A stretch of 64,000 nt of DNA from Alphaproteobacteria bacterium. Its GTDB lineage: Bacteria > Pseudomonadota > Alphaproteobacteria > MPNO01 > UBA2964. The stretch spans positions 1 through 64,000 of the forward strand of contig WHUE01000009.1 of NCBI GenBank assembly GCA_009377375.1, read 5' to 3'. The notes beneath the pieces are model-generated. The model was not told where the DNA came from. It did not search any database and saw only the letters and a program-made list of their open reading frames with translations. Below, one piece after another: positions 46,424 to 54,894 of the stretch. Every line of letters starts with the position of its first letter. The stretch's first letter is position 1. Position numbers and translations under genes: made by a program.

Positions 46424-46729
46424 TCAGGCTGTCGGGCCGGCCTTGAGTATCCGGGGCAGGGATTCCCAGCTTTCGCCGGCGGCGATCATGCAGGCCACGC
46501 CGTTCGGCATGGTCAGGATGATCGTCCAGCTCTTGCCGGCCTTGGACGACAGAATTTCGATGACGCCGCCATTATTGGCGATCCCCAGGGCCACCGGCTC
46601 CTCGGAATACTCGCTGGAGAGGTGGCTCACCACTTCGGACCGGTTGGTGCAGGCCAGCTGCTGGGCGCTTGCGGGCTGGCCGACGACGAACATGGCTGCG
46701 GCGGTCGTGATCAGGGCGATGCGGAACAT
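46424..46729 (-). CDS. exported hypothetical protein (101 aa)
   Basis: Signal peptide MFRIALITTAAAMFVVGQPASAQQ with cleavage after ASA. The mature part (about 78 residues) has two Cys that could form a disulfide, and reads LACTNRSEVVSHLSSEYSEEPVALGIANNGGVIEILSS. TGGAGA precedes the ATG at 46729. No family name was recognised, though small secreted proteins of this pattern occur widely in alphaproteobacteria. Confidence 0.65.
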   Translation of the reverse strand: MFRIALITTAAAMFVVGQPASAQQLACTNRSEVVSHLSSEYSEEPVALGIANNGGVIEILSSKAGKSWTIILTMPNGVACMIAAGESWESLPRILKAGPTA

Positions 46730-46888
46730 GTCGGTCTCCAATTCCCTTTCAGGGATACTCCAACCATCGGTGCAATGTTCGGGCCAACGGCGTTAATAAA
46801 CTCTTTTCGCCAGGACGTTCGAGACGCATTTTTCGAAAAATTTCGTGAATTCTGACAAGTTTCATGCCGATTTCGGCTGAATACGCAT

Positions 46889-46920
46889 AAAAAACGGCGG
46901 CGGCCCGAAGGCCGCCGCCG
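46889..46920 (-). terminator. intrinsic terminator after the UbiD gene
   Basis: On the minus strand CGGCGGCGGCC, loop TTCG, GGCCGCCGCCG, then six T residues (46889-46894). A perfect 11-bp stem with a UUCG tetraloop and a T-run, so a strong terminator. Between it and the UbiD stop, a second palindrome GACGCG-TTTT-CGCGTC (46931-46946) may fold as well. Confidence 0.9.
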
Positions 46921-46950
46921 CAATCGATCCGACGCGAAAACGCGTCGAAC

Positions 46951-48468
46951 TCAGAGCTGGTCGAGGATGTAGCCGAACTTCTCCAACGTCTTCTTCTTGA
47001 GCTCCGGGGTCGATTCCGCCGTGTGCGGGAAATCGTGGCGCCAGTCATACGGCTTGCAGGCATCGATCAGGGCGCGCGAGTTGAAATTGTCGCCGACCTT
47101 CTTCCGCGGGTCCAGCGGCCCGGACCAGCAGTTGCGGATGATGTCGATGTCCTCCGCCGGATCGCAGCGGGTGGAGATCGCCCACATAACCGACCAGATG
47201 TCGCCCGGATCGATGTCCTCGTCCACCACGACGACGAAACGGCCGATATAGTTGCCGCCGTGGGAACCCGCCGCCAGCAGCAGCGCCTGGCGGGCATGGC
47301 CGGCATAGGCCTGCTTGATCGAGATGACGTTGAAGAGCCGTCCGCCGCCGAACTCCATGCACCACACGCCCTGCACGTTGGGCAGCCCGGCCTTTTCCAC
47401 CTGGTCCCAGATCATCGCCGCCTTCACCACGCATTTGGAGAAGGAGTAGTCCGATGGCGGCCGGCCGGGGCGGGCCGTGGTCAGGATCGGATTGGTGCGG
47501 TAGTAGACGCGCTTCACCTTGACCACATGGTCTTCGCGGATGTGGCTGGCGTAGTAGCCGGTCCACTCGCCGAACGGGCCTTCGCTCTTCTTCTCGTTCA
47601 GCATGATCTCGCCTTCGAGGCAGATTTCGCCGTAGGCCGGGATCGGCAGGCCGTGCAGCTCGGATCTCACCACCTCGAACGGGCGGCCGCGATTGGCGCC
47701 GGCATGGGCGAACTCGGAAATGCCGGGGCCGACCTCGTTGGCGCTGGACAGGTGCAGCAGCGGATCGTGGCCGACGCTGATCAGCACCGGGCAGTTCTTG
47801 CCCTCGGCGAAGTACTTCTCCTTGATCAGCGTGCCGTGCTTTCCGGGCGACATCCACAGCCCGACCGTGTTCTTGTCGTGGATCTGGACGCGGTAGGTGC
47901 CGTGGTTCACCCAGTCGGAATCGCGATCCTTCATGATGACCAGGTCGCCGGTGCCGATATAGCGCCCGCCGTCCTCCTCATGGAAGAACGGGACGGGGAA
48001 CTTGTAGAGATCCACCTCGTCGTCGCGGTCGATGTTCTCGAGGACCGGGGCGGTCTCCACCTCGGCCTCGACCTCCTTCGGGGGGATCAGCTCGAAATCC
48101 TTGATCCGGTCGCGATAGGCCAGGACGACGTCCTTCATGCTGCGCGGATCGTCGAAGCCGAGCGTCATGGCGAGGCGGCGAGGGGAGTTGACGGCGCCGG
48201 ACAGGACCTTGAAGTCCTTGGGATAGCCCGGAATCTCCTCGAACAGGATGGCCGGCGGGTTGTCCGGCTTGTTGTGGTAGATCATCTCGGCGACGGCGCC
48301 GATCTCGAGATCCCAGTGGACCCCCTTGAGCCGGATCAGCTCCCCGATTTCCTCGCAGCGCTCCAACCAGTCCCGCAGGTCGCGGTGGCGCGGCCCCCAG
48401 TTGCGAAAGCGATGGCCTGTGCTGTCTTCGGCCGCCTTGGCGGCAGTCTGGGAAGTTGCGTCCGACAC
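46951..48468 (-). CDS. UbiD-family decarboxylase
   Basis: 505 aa, about the usual length of UbiD enzymes, which use prenylated FMN to decarboxylate (or carboxylate) unsaturated or aromatic acids. Motifs include GRYIGTGDLVIMKD, NHGTYRVQIHDKN, GEICLEGEIMLNEKKSEGPFGEWTGYYA with the catalytic Glu-rich pattern, and GSHGGNYIGRFVVVVDEDID. The start is GTG 48468 behind AGAGGAG. No UbiX flavin prenyltransferase gene is nearby, so the cofactor would come from elsewhere. Its terminator is clear. The adjacent GlcG/HbpS-type gene is on the same strand, 180 bases upstream. Confidence 0.93.
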   Translation of the reverse strand: MSDATSQTAAKAAEDSTGHRFRNWGPRHRDLRDWLERCEEIGELIRLKGVHWDLEIGAVAEMIYHNKPDNPPAILFEEIPGYPKDFKVLSGAVNSPRRLAMTLGFDDPRSMKDVVLAYRDRIKDFELIPPKEVEAEVETAPVLENIDRDDEVDLYKFPVPFFHEEDGGRYIGTGDLVIMKDRDSDWVNHGTYRVQIHDKNTVGLWMSPGKHGTLIKEKYFAEGKNCPVLISVGHDPLLHLSSANEVGPGISEFAHAGANRGRPFEVVRSELHGLPIPAYGEICLEGEIMLNEKKSEGPFGEWTGYYASHIREDHVVKVKRVYYRTNPILTTARPGRPPSDYSFSKCVVKAAMIWDQVEKAGLPNVQGVWCMEFGGGRLFNVISIKQAYAGHARQALLLAAGSHGGNYIGRFVVVVDEDIDPGDIWSVMWAISTRCDPAEDIDIIRNCWSGPLDPRKKVGDNFNSRALIDACKPYDWRHDFPHTAESTPELKKKTLEKFGYILDQL

Positions 48469-48647
48469 GAGATGCTCCTCTCTTGAATCCCTGAATTTTA
48501 CGCCGAACCCTGCGCAGGGCGGGGCGGCGTCGCCCCCGGCCTGCGCGCGGCGCCCGACCTCAATGCGGCGGGCGGCACCCCGGCCGCGGGCAAATTACTT
48601 CGAAACCACAGCTTTGAAAAGAGCTGCGGCCCCGGGGGCGTGCACGC

Positions 48648-49115
48648 TCAGTTTTCCAGCCGCACATGGTGGGCGGTGCCGACCGCGTCGTCGTCGGTCT
48701 TGTACCCCGCGGCCCGTATGGCGTGGGCGCAGAGCTCCTCGTCCAGCTCCGGCGTCTCGCCGGTCACGCCGACGGCGCCGATCACGGCCCCGTTCTCGTC
48801 GCGCACCAGCATGGCGCCGTTCTCGCAGAACATGCGTCCGTCGGACACCTTCAGCAGGTAGTCCATGAACAGCGGACGCTGCTCGGCGCGATAGCGGACC
48901 AGCGAGCTGGAGCGGCCCAGCGCCAGCGCGGCGTAGCATTTGCCGTGCGCCATTTCGTAGCGCAGCATCGAGGAATCGTCCTGCTTCTTGAAGGCGATCG
49001 TGCTGGCCCCGACATCGGTGACCACCGCCGCCATCGGCTTGCACTTCATCTCCCCGGCGCGTGCGAACACCGCCTCGATGATCTCCTCGGCTTTCTTGAG
49101 GGTGATATGGCTCAT
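48648..49115 (-). CDS. GlcG/HbpS-family heme-binding-like protein (155 aa)
   Basis: The domain reads ITLKKAEEIIEAVFARAGEMKCKPMAAVVTDVGASTIAFKKQDDSSMLRYEMAHGKCYAALALGRSS, the usual HbpS/GlcG pattern. GLxxGALxVxG is replaced by GAVIGAVGVTGETPELDEELCAHAIRAAGY. Some family members bind heme or act as accessory proteins to transporters and catabolic enzymes. No signal peptide, so cytosolic. AGGATAG precedes the ATG at 49115. A role in the UbiD pathway is inference from position. Confidence 0.85.
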   Translation of the reverse strand: MSHITLKKAEEIIEAVFARAGEMKCKPMAAVVTDVGASTIAFKKQDDSSMLRYEMAHGKCYAALALGRSSSLVRYRAEQRPLFMDYLLKVSDGRMFCENGAMLVRDENGAVIGAVGVTGETPELDEELCAHAIRAAGYKTDDDAVGTAHHVRLEN

Positions 49116-49610
49116 GCTATCCTGTCCGTGTTCCCTGGTTCGACGCGGGCGCGTGGATGCCGCCCGCCGTCTCGGCCGATGGCGCCGCCCGCCGCGGTTA
49201 CCAGTATCGCTACCCGGAGCTGCGCACAAGTGGCCGTGCCACCGCCGGGAAGGGGGCCGCTCGGCGGATGCCGGCCGCACGGCCATGCCATGGATCAGGA
49301 GAACTCCGCGATAAAACAATGGGATAAATAATATTTCTAAGATGTGAGTTTCTTGCAGTGCATCGTGGCCGTCCCGGCACCCGCATAGAGGGTGAACAAT
49401 TTCCCGGTAGTGCCCCGTCAGACGTCCAGTGCGGCCGAAAAGTGGCTTTCGTAGAGCCGGGGCAGATGGGGTAGTGCCACCCTCCGGGCGCAACTCAGCC
49501 CGTTCCACCGCGCCCGGCCCGTTTCTTGGTCAGCACGGTTTCTCCCGCCACGCCGGCCCTCGGAGCCTTTGTCTTGCCGACTCCGCGAGAAATCCCTAGT
49601 TTCCGCCTGT
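49116..49610. other. intergenic region between the GlcG/HbpS gene and tRNA-Pro; no gene seen
   Basis: This stretch holds no convincing reading frame. It has a short AT-rich block at 49306-49345, probably the promoter region of the minus-strand GlcG/HbpS gene or of the tRNA. The rest is GC-rich and without clear repeats. Confidence 0.5.
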
Positions 49611-49687
49611 CGGGGCGTAGCGCAGCCTGGTAGCGCATCTGCTTTGGGAGCAGAGGGTCGCTGGTTCGAATCCAGTCGCCCCGACCA
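49611..49687 (+). tRNA. tRNA-Pro (anticodon TGG)
   Basis: 77 bases including an encoded CCA. The acceptor stem CGGGGCG pairs with CGCCCCG. The anticodon stem TCTGC/GCAGA encloses loop TTTGGGA, giving anticodon TGG (49645-49647), which reads Pro codons CCN. The T-arm GGTTCGAATCC is intact. It is followed directly by the sparse segment that looks like an island. Confidence 0.95.
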
Positions 49688-50423
49688 AATCACCCTTTAT
49701 TGCCAAGGGGTTATAAGATCGCCCCATTTGGGCCGAACGGCTGGGGTCACAAACGGGGTCACAAAGGCAGCGTTTCCGGTGCCGGTGGGGTCTAGCTTCT
49801 TCCACGCGCGGCGGGTGCGGACACCTTTCGTCCGCTATTGATGAGCGACCGGCTACCGTTGTCTCGGCCCTTGAGGTTCAGGTCAGGCAATGAGCGCGCA
49901 GGGCAAGACCTTCGTACTCAGCCAGCCGGAGTGGGGCGCGTCCCCTTGGCAGTAACTGGCAGCAATAGGTCGAGGGATCATCTAGTAGCGCGCCAACTTT
50001 CGGGAGGAGGGGGGAGGGCTCTTTTCTCCAGCCGCATTAAGGGCGAATGGGTCCCGTCGAACTCGGCCGACCGAAGTCCGGACGCCAGCGGTTGCCCGGC
50101 CGCAGATCAAGATCAACATCTCCATGCCGCTCTCGCCGGAGGAAACATTTTTTTCCACAGGCGGGGCTTCTCAAAACCGCCGCCCTTCCGCGCACCAGTT
50201 TTCACGGGCCCACCCGCTGCGAGGGCCCTTCAGCGCGTTCCTGCTCAGGAGAGCCGCATAGCTGTTCGCAGCCCGGCCCACGCCGACCATACAGTCCAGC
50301 GTCCGCGCCCCGGATATAGGCCCAACCGAAACGGCGATCGGCGGCTTCCGGGGAAGCCGCCGATCATACGCGCCCAGGGGCGGGGGGAGGGTTGCGAGTG
50401 GCGCCCCGGGACGGGGGACAGGG
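49688..50423. other. low-coding flank of tRNA-Pro, candidate island junction
   Basis: No believable gene in 735 bases. Frames reading across are tRNA shadows or random GC-rich codons. It contains the tandem direct repeat at 49743-49765 and a Ser/Gly-poor GC-rich stretch to 50420 leading into the 3' side of the PEP-CTERM gene. Sequence beside a tRNA 3' end is a common integration spot, and the low coding density fits a scar. Confidence 0.5.
49743..49765 (+). repeat. tandem direct repeat GGGGTCACAAA, two copies, 12-bp period
   Basis: GGGGTCACAAA occurs at 49743-49753 and 49755-49765, one base apart. It lies 55 bases beyond the tRNA 3' end. Short direct repeats near a tRNA attachment site resemble arm-type sites of tyrosine integrases, but no integrase gene is present. 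Confidence 0.6.
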
Positions 50424-51404
50424 TTACGAGCTCCGGCGACGATACGTCGTCGTGAAGCCGACGAGCAGCAGGCCCGCACCGAAGAGGGCGAGCATGCCCG
50501 GCTCCGGAACGAACAACGTCGCGTTCGCGCGGCTCTGCTGGTTGACGCTGAGCTGATACGTCTGGCCGGCCAGCATCGTGAAGATGCCGCTGACCAGGCT
50601 GCCGGAGTCGACGAGCGGTATGTTGGCGTCGACCGACAGGTTGATTGTCTGCTGCAGTTCCGAGGGCGAGTAGTTGAGCCTGTTCAGCGGATTGGAGAGC
50701 TGGACAATACTGAGGCTCCAAGCGGTCGCCGACTGCGTGTTGCCGCTGGTGTCCGGCTCACTGGTGTCGAGAAAGGCGAGCAGGCTCATGGCGAAATCGA
50801 AGGAGAATTCGACGTCCATGTTCTGGTTGGCCGTCAGTCTGGCCGCGACATCCGCGCCGCCGCTGCTCGAAGAGCTGCCATCGTTGGTGCCGCTGAAGAT
50901 GGAGACGTCAGCACGGGTGCGAACGGTCGAACCGCCCGCGGGGCCGCCGAGCGCCGACGCGTCGAACATGGAGCCTGACATCACCATGTCGCCGACCACG
51001 TAGGTCGAGGTCGGAGGCGCGACCTGGCCGATGCTTCCATACATGTTCTCACCGAACGGAGAGCAGCCGGGGCCAAGGCATTGCTGAGCCAAATCGATCG
51101 CGCCGTAGGGAGGCAACGCCGACGGTACGGCGGGAGATGCGGCGGCGACGTTGACGCCGTTCAGCCCCACGCCGATGCCGGCGGTGCTGTTGCCCTGGAT
51201 CACGGTGATGTCGCCGCCGGGATTGCCGGCGCCGGCCAGGGTCAGCTGTGCCCCGCCGCCCGCATGGCGAAGCTGGAAGTCGAAGATTTCGAGGACGGAG
51301 GACCCGATCGCGCCCGCTCCTGCGGGGACCGAAAGGGTGAGGACGCCGGCAGCCGCAAACCCTGCGATCACGAGGCTCCTCGTTCTGGTACTCAACCTGA
51401 TCAT
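50424..51404 (-). CDS. PEP-CTERM-sorted exported protein (326 aa)
   Basis: Signal peptide in residues 1 to about 30 (SLVIAGFAAAGVLTLSVPAGAGA). The C-terminus has the PEP-CTERM signal: VPEPGMLALFGAGLLLVGF followed by the basic end TYRRRSS. Such proteins are processed by an exosortase and displayed at the cell surface, often with extracellular polysaccharide. The middle is Ser/Gly/Asn-rich with GGPAGGSTVRTRADVSIFSG, consistent with an exposed beta-rich protein. No exosortase gene is in this window. It starts at the ATG at 51404 with CAGGAGA upstream. No close functional family was assigned. Confidence 0.88.
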   Translation of the reverse strand: MIRLSTRTRSLVIAGFAAAGVLTLSVPAGAGAIGSSVLEIFDFQLRHAGGGAQLTLAGAGNPGGDITVIQGNSTAGIGVGLNGVNVAAASPAVPSALPPYGAIDLAQQCLGPGCSPFGENMYGSIGQVAPPTSTYVVGDMVMSGSMFDASALGGPAGGSTVRTRADVSIFSGTNDGSSSSSGGADVAARLTANQNMDVEFSFDFAMSLLAFLDTSEPDTSGNTQSATAWSLSIVQLSNPLNRLNYSPSELQQTINLSVDANIPLVDSGSLVSGIFTMLAGQTYQLSVNQQSRANATLFVPEPGMLALFGAGLLLVGFTTTYRRRSS

Positions 51405-51984
51405 TGCATGTCTCCTGTTGTCCGATTGGCCGAAGTGGCAAATGGCGTTTCCGATATCCGCGCTACGCGGCGGGAGCACAGGAGACTATGCAAGAAGCGT
51501 GCCACTTCTCTTTTTTACTACGATTTCCGCCGTTTATTGTGGCCAAAATAAATGACTGATCTCCAATTTCTCCGGTCATTCTCGCGTTTTGTTTCATATA
51601 AAAAAACATCATAAACTTAATTCATATAGATCAATGGCTTAGATCCATGTGGACGAGCGCCATATACTTTGCAGCAGCGGGATTACTTTTCACTTGGCGC
51701 ACCCCGAATCCGGTGCCGTCCTGCCGGTTCCTCCGTCGTATGTTCATGCTGCAGTCCCGATGCGCTGACGCGGCATCCTCGCGTTGGGTCGTGGCGGCGG
51801 CCACTGGGTTCGGGGTCCCGAACGACCGTGGATGCGCATTCGTATTCCGACACCGTGGACGGTGCCTCGACAACAGCCGAAGCGGCGTCGACATCGTTCT
51901 CGCCAGCGAGAGTGGGCTTCGGCCGGTGACCGGGCGTTCGAAGCGCAGCGGCCGACTGTGGGCGGCGCGGCTTCTTCCGGCGGC
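51405..51984. other. AT-rich intergenic region upstream of the PEP-CTERM gene
   Basis: 580 bases without a convincing gene. The part 51520-51640 is AT-rich (AAAAAACATCATAAACTTAA) in a GC-rich genome, consistent with a promoter for the minus-strand PEP-CTERM gene or foreign DNA. The right part (51700-51984) is normal GC and lies 3' of the zinc-ribbon gene. Confidence 0.45.
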
Positions 51985-52608
51985 TCACGCAGTCTGGAGC
52001 AACCGCCCGCAAATTTCGGGAATCGACCTCGGTCTGAGGGAGACCCGTCCGACGTGCTTCCGCCCTTGCCCGGCAGTGTCAGTGCCCTCGTCCGAGGGAT
52101 CGAGAACGCTGAGGATCCGGTTCAGCAATGCGCGGGCGGAATTGTACGAGATTCCCAGCTCCGCGCCGATTTCTCCTGCACTCAAACCGCGATTGCAGGA
52201 ACACAGCATATGGATCGAATAGACCCACAGATTCAGCGGGATACGCGTGGAGGACAGCGCCGTACCGACGGTCACCGTAAACTGTCTGCGACAGTCTCCG
52301 CACCGCCACAGTCCGGCCCGGCCCGTCGTGGTATTCAGTCGCCGGGATGCGCCGAGCGTCATGCAGTGCGGACAAATCGTGACGGCGGGCCATCGCAAGC
52401 GCTCCATCATCAGACGTGCGGCGTCCTCGTCGATGAGGCAGCGGGCCAGGTCGTACGGCCGCTCGGTCGCGGTGTAACGGCGGAACACCGGAGTCTGGAG
52501 AGATGTATGCGCATCGGCGTTCCCATCGCGATACGGAAGAACGGGATCCGACCCGCGTGTAGCAGGCGCTTCGGAGCCGTTGCGAAACGCGTCCGGGCTA
52601 CCAGCCAT
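51985..52608 (-). CDS. IS1595-transposase-type zinc-ribbon/HTH protein without a nuclease domain (207 aa)
   Basis: Residues about 50-170 match the N-terminal part of IS1595-family transposases: a zinc ribbon with CPHC (Cys79, Cys82) and CGDC (Cys103, Cys106) around TTTGRAGLWRCGDCRRQF, then TVTVGTALSSTRIPL, LWVYSIHMLCSCNRGLSAGEIG and a helix-turn-helix-like LGISYNSARALLNRI. The ISXO2-type DDE nuclease that should follow is missing; the protein ends 37 residues later. It is either a truncated transposase or a domesticated DNA-binding protein. It starts at ATG 52608, overlapping the upstream small membrane-protein gene by 11 bases. Confidence 0.75.
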   Translation of the reverse strand: MAGSPDAFRNGSEAPATRGSDPVLPYRDGNADAHTSLQTPVFRRYTATERPYDLARCLIDEDAARLMMERLRWPAVTICPHCMTLGASRRLNTTTGRAGLWRCGDCRRQFTVTVGTALSSTRIPLNLWVYSIHMLCSCNRGLSAGEIGAELGISYNSARALLNRILSVLDPSDEGTDTAGQGRKHVGRVSLRPRSIPEICGRLLQTA

Positions 52609-52867
52609 TGTGAATCGCTTCTCGTTCGGCCGTGCCGGGCATGGCGGGGTATAACCCCTGATGGTACTCGATGCCGGGGTCGCGCGATGCGTTGCTGGAA
52701 TTGTTTCCTACCGCCGACGCAGCGCTATGGATTGACGTGTTTCTGTTGTCGTTTTCGTTGATGGCCGTCACGCGTCCGAATATCGCGTAGGCCGTCATGA
52801 TGCATCCAAGAATCAATATCGAGGAGATATGAAACCTGCATTTTCTCTCTTTCGATTCGTTGTACAT
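52598..52867 (-). CDS. small single-helix membrane protein, probably co-expressed with the zinc-ribbon protein (89 aa)
   Basis: Basic N-terminus MYNESKERKCRFH, then one membrane helix (ISSILILGCIMTAYAIFG), then an Asn/Ser/Ala-rich outside or periplasmic tail (NENDNRNTSIHSAASAVGNNSSNASRD). No family recognised. Its end overlaps the zinc-ribbon gene's start by 11 bases, so the two are probably co-translated. Tandem 9-bp repeats lie just upstream (52894-52911). Shine-Dalgarno match is weak. Codon use (AAT, AAC, ATA) is less GC-rich than the genome average. Confidence 0.5.
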   Translation of the reverse strand: MYNESKERKCRFHISSILILGCIMTAYAIFGRVTAINENDNRNTSIHSAASAVGNNSSNASRDPGIEYHQGLYPAMPGTAEREAIHNGW

Positions 52868-53408
52868 GTCATCTGACTTTTAATATGATCAATACGATCT
52901 TTACGATCTTTTGAGCTTGAAAGAACAAATAGTTTGCCGGGGAAGGCGTTTCCAGCCTCGGAAAATACCCAAGCACTGTCCGGCGGGCATCCCGCAGCCG
53001 CGGCATGGCCGTTCAGGTCGCATGTCCCCGAGATGCGAATCCAGTAGCAGCCGGCGTGTACATGCCTCGTGTGGAGGGTCCGCTCGCGCGCGATCCGGGT
53101 GACAAGGAAAGCCCTTCGCGCACGAACGCGAAGGGGCATGTCACGGCATTCTCTTGCCGGATGCGTAGTCGGAGCGGACGATGATCGGACGCTCATGACA
53201 GCAGCTCGACCTGCGCCTCGCGCATGGCCCTTCTGCCGGTGACGCTCGCCTGTATCCGGGCCATGCCTCGGCAGGTGCGCGCATACCCCGCACTGAGTAG
53301 TTTCCGAGTCTATGGCAATTCATCGTCTCTCCGTAAGGTTCCGCCCGCTAGCGACCACGCCGCCGAACGCGGTCCGGCTCCGTCGGCATCTCCGACAATA
53401 AGGAAACA
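52868..53408. other. intergenic region between the small membrane-protein gene and the OmpA lipoprotein gene
   Basis: 540 bases with no gene supported. It has an AT-rich segment near 52870-52930 holding the tandem 9-bp repeat, then GC-rich DNA of no recognised content up to the ribosome-binding site (AAGGAAACA) of the OmpA-type gene. Confidence 0.5.
52894..52911. repeat. tandem 9-bp repeat ACGATCTTT x2, candidate operator
   Basis: ACGATCTTT occurs twice end to end, 52894-52902 and 52903-52911, 27-44 bases upstream of the start of the minus-strand small membrane protein gene. A direct repeat in that position suits an operator, perhaps for the DNA-binding protein of the same pair. Confidence 0.5.
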
Positions 53409-53903
53409 ATGATGGACGGACTTCGGAGACACTTACGCGGTCTTGCCCCGATACTTGCGATCGGCCTGCTTGCCAGCTGCGCTCAGGAGACCGTGCCGCC
53501 GACGCAGGCGGCAGCGAGCCTCGCGCCGCAGGCGGCAACGAGCATGACACCGCACCTGGCGAGTGCCTGGTACCAGGTTCTTTTCAACACAAACAGTTCG
53601 GCGATCGATGAGCGGGGCCGGATGATTGTCAGGACCGTCGCCTACGTCGTAGCCAACGACGGTACGACACGAGTAACGGTGATCGGCAAGACGGACCGCG
53701 TCGGCGCGCCGCCCGCCAACCTCGCCCTGACGCAGAGACGGGCGGAGGCAATTCGCGATGCGCTCGTCAACATCGGAGTGCCGGCCGCGCGCATCGACAC
53801 GAGCTGGCTGGGCGAAGGCAAACCGGAGGTGACGACGGCTGACGATGTCGCAGAACCACGCAACCGTGTGGTCGACGTCACCGTCGTCCAGGCGCCCCGA
53901 TGA
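53409..53903 (+). CDS. OmpA-family outer-membrane lipoprotein (164 aa)
   Basis: The lipobox LLASC lies at about residues 20-24 (ILAIGLLASCAQE), then a Pro/Ala/Thr-rich linker and a C-terminal OmpA domain (about residues 60-162) with VLFNTNSSAIDERGRMIV, VTVIGKTDRVGAPPANLALTQRRAEAIRDALV and EPRNRVVDVTVV. The Asp and Arg that contact peptidoglycan diaminopimelate are in TDRVG and PRNRVV. It starts with tandem ATG codons behind AAGGAAA. The stop overlaps the next small gene by four bases. Confidence 0.88.
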   Translation: MMDGLRRHLRGLAPILAIGLLASCAQETVPPTQAAASLAPQAATSMTPHLASAWYQVLFNTNSSAIDERGRMIVRTVAYVVANDGTTRVTVIGKTDRVGAPPANLALTQRRAEAIRDALVNIGVPAARIDTSWLGEGKPEVTTADDVAEPRNRVVDVTVVQAPR

Positions 53904-54043
53904 GTTCGTCGGGCGGCCAGGATTGTTGGCGCGGAGGATCGTCGATCGCAATGCTGTTCATGCGACTGCTGCTTTTCACCATCCCTGCCGCGCTGGCGAC
54001 CGTCTATCTGATAGCGGTGCAGGACCTGATTCAGAATTTTTGA
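53900..54043 (+). CDS. 47-aa single-helix membrane peptide, coupled to the OmpA lipoprotein gene
   Basis: Starts at the ATG of ATGA, sharing bases with the OmpA stop. It reads MSSSGGQDCWRGGSS then one membrane helix (MLLF-type: LLLFTIPAALATVYLIAV) and ends QDLIQNF. The translational overlap and hydrophobic helix support it as a real but very small gene. An inner start at Met18 (MLFMRLLLF) is possible. Function is unknown. Confidence 0.55.
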   Translation: MSSSGGQDCWRGGSSIAMLFMRLLLFTIPAALATVYLIAVQDLIQNF

Positions 54044-54138
54044 AGCATGGCGCCACAGGCGACATGGATCCGTGGAGTCGCAGGCGACGGCGCCGGCCAC
54101 GGAGAAGGCATTTCAGCATCACCGCGGAGCGCGTCCCC

Positions 54139-54357
54139 ATGAATACGAAACCAGTTGCACTCGGCGAAACGTATCATAAGGCCGGCCGGCCCCGGATCGT
54201 CTGGACGGTCGAACGCTTCAGCCCGGACATCGGCATCGCCCACGTCATGCTCACCAGGGTCGACGACCCCACGACCAAAATCACGATATCGACCGTGGCG
54301 CTTTCCAACCCCCAGTATTATTGCCGGTCGCATCCGCTGAAATCGGGCGCGATCTGA
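54139..54357 (+). CDS. small hypothetical protein (72 aa)
   Basis: Starts MNTKPVALGETYHKAGRPRIVWTVERF and continues with HVMLTRVDDPTTKITISTVALSNPQYY. It looks like a small beta-rich protein (SH3-like), similar to short conserved proteins of Rhodospirillales whose function is unknown (recalled). No signal peptide. It lies 95 bases after the 47-aa gene. Confidence 0.5.
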   Translation: MNTKPVALGETYHKAGRPRIVWTVERFSPDIGIAHVMLTRVDDPTTKITISTVALSNPQYYCRSHPLKSGAI

Positions 54358-54557
54358 CATGGTCGCAATGGAGCGTGCGGTATCGCGCGCCGCAGAACGG
54401 CGCCAACGGACTCCAGTAGGTATTTTCCGGGCCTGTCCGCGGACCGCGAAAATGCCAACTCTGCAATGTTCCCGCGGGAACGGAAGACAGATTCGGAACG
54501 GCAGCCGATCCGACGCTTCCGTCTCCCCCAACGATCTACAAATCCGGAGAAAACTCG

Positions 54558-54866
54558 ATGAACAAATACGTCGGCGTCCTGCTGGTCGCTCTCGCCTCGG
54601 GCCTCGCGCTCTCCTCCTGCGCAGAAACGCCAACCAGCGCGAGCACCGGCGGCTATATCGACGACAGCGCAATCACGGGCAAGGTCAAGAACGCCATTCT
54701 TCAGGATTCCGACCTCAAGGTGATGCAGATCCACGTCAAAACCTTCAAGGGCACCGTCCAGCTGAGCGGCTTCGTGGATACGCCGCGGATGGTCGCCCAT
54801 GCCGGAACTGTCGCAAACCAGGTAAACGGCGTCGTATCGGTGAAGAACGATCTCCTCGTCAAATAG
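54558..54866 (+). CDS. BON-domain lipoprotein (102 aa)
   Basis: The leader ends in the lipobox LSSC (about residue 21), so it should be lipid-anchored. Residues about 36-102 form a single BON domain: YIDDSAITGKVKNAILQDSDLKVMQIHVKTFKGTVQLSGFVDT and VNGVVSVKNDLLVK, as in OsmY/DolP-type proteins that bind phospholipid and help in osmotic or envelope stress. GGAGA precedes the ATG. Confidence 0.88.
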   Translation: MNKYVGVLLVALASGLALSSCAETPTSASTGGYIDDSAITGKVKNAILQDSDLKVMQIHVKTFKGTVQLSGFVDTPRMVAHAGTVANQVNGVVSVKNDLLVK

Positions 54867-54894
54867 GCGAGTTCGACCGGGCACGAATTCCGAC

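Noticed and set aside
49569-49841. Short frames across the tRNA-Pro gene (for example one reading [24 protein letters not shown])
   Set aside because: These are translations of the tRNA itself, a frequent false protein call.
54440-54557. EcfG-type (GGAAC...CGTT) stress promoter before the BON gene
   Set aside because: GGAAC occurs twice, but no CGTT-like -10 element was found at the required spacing.
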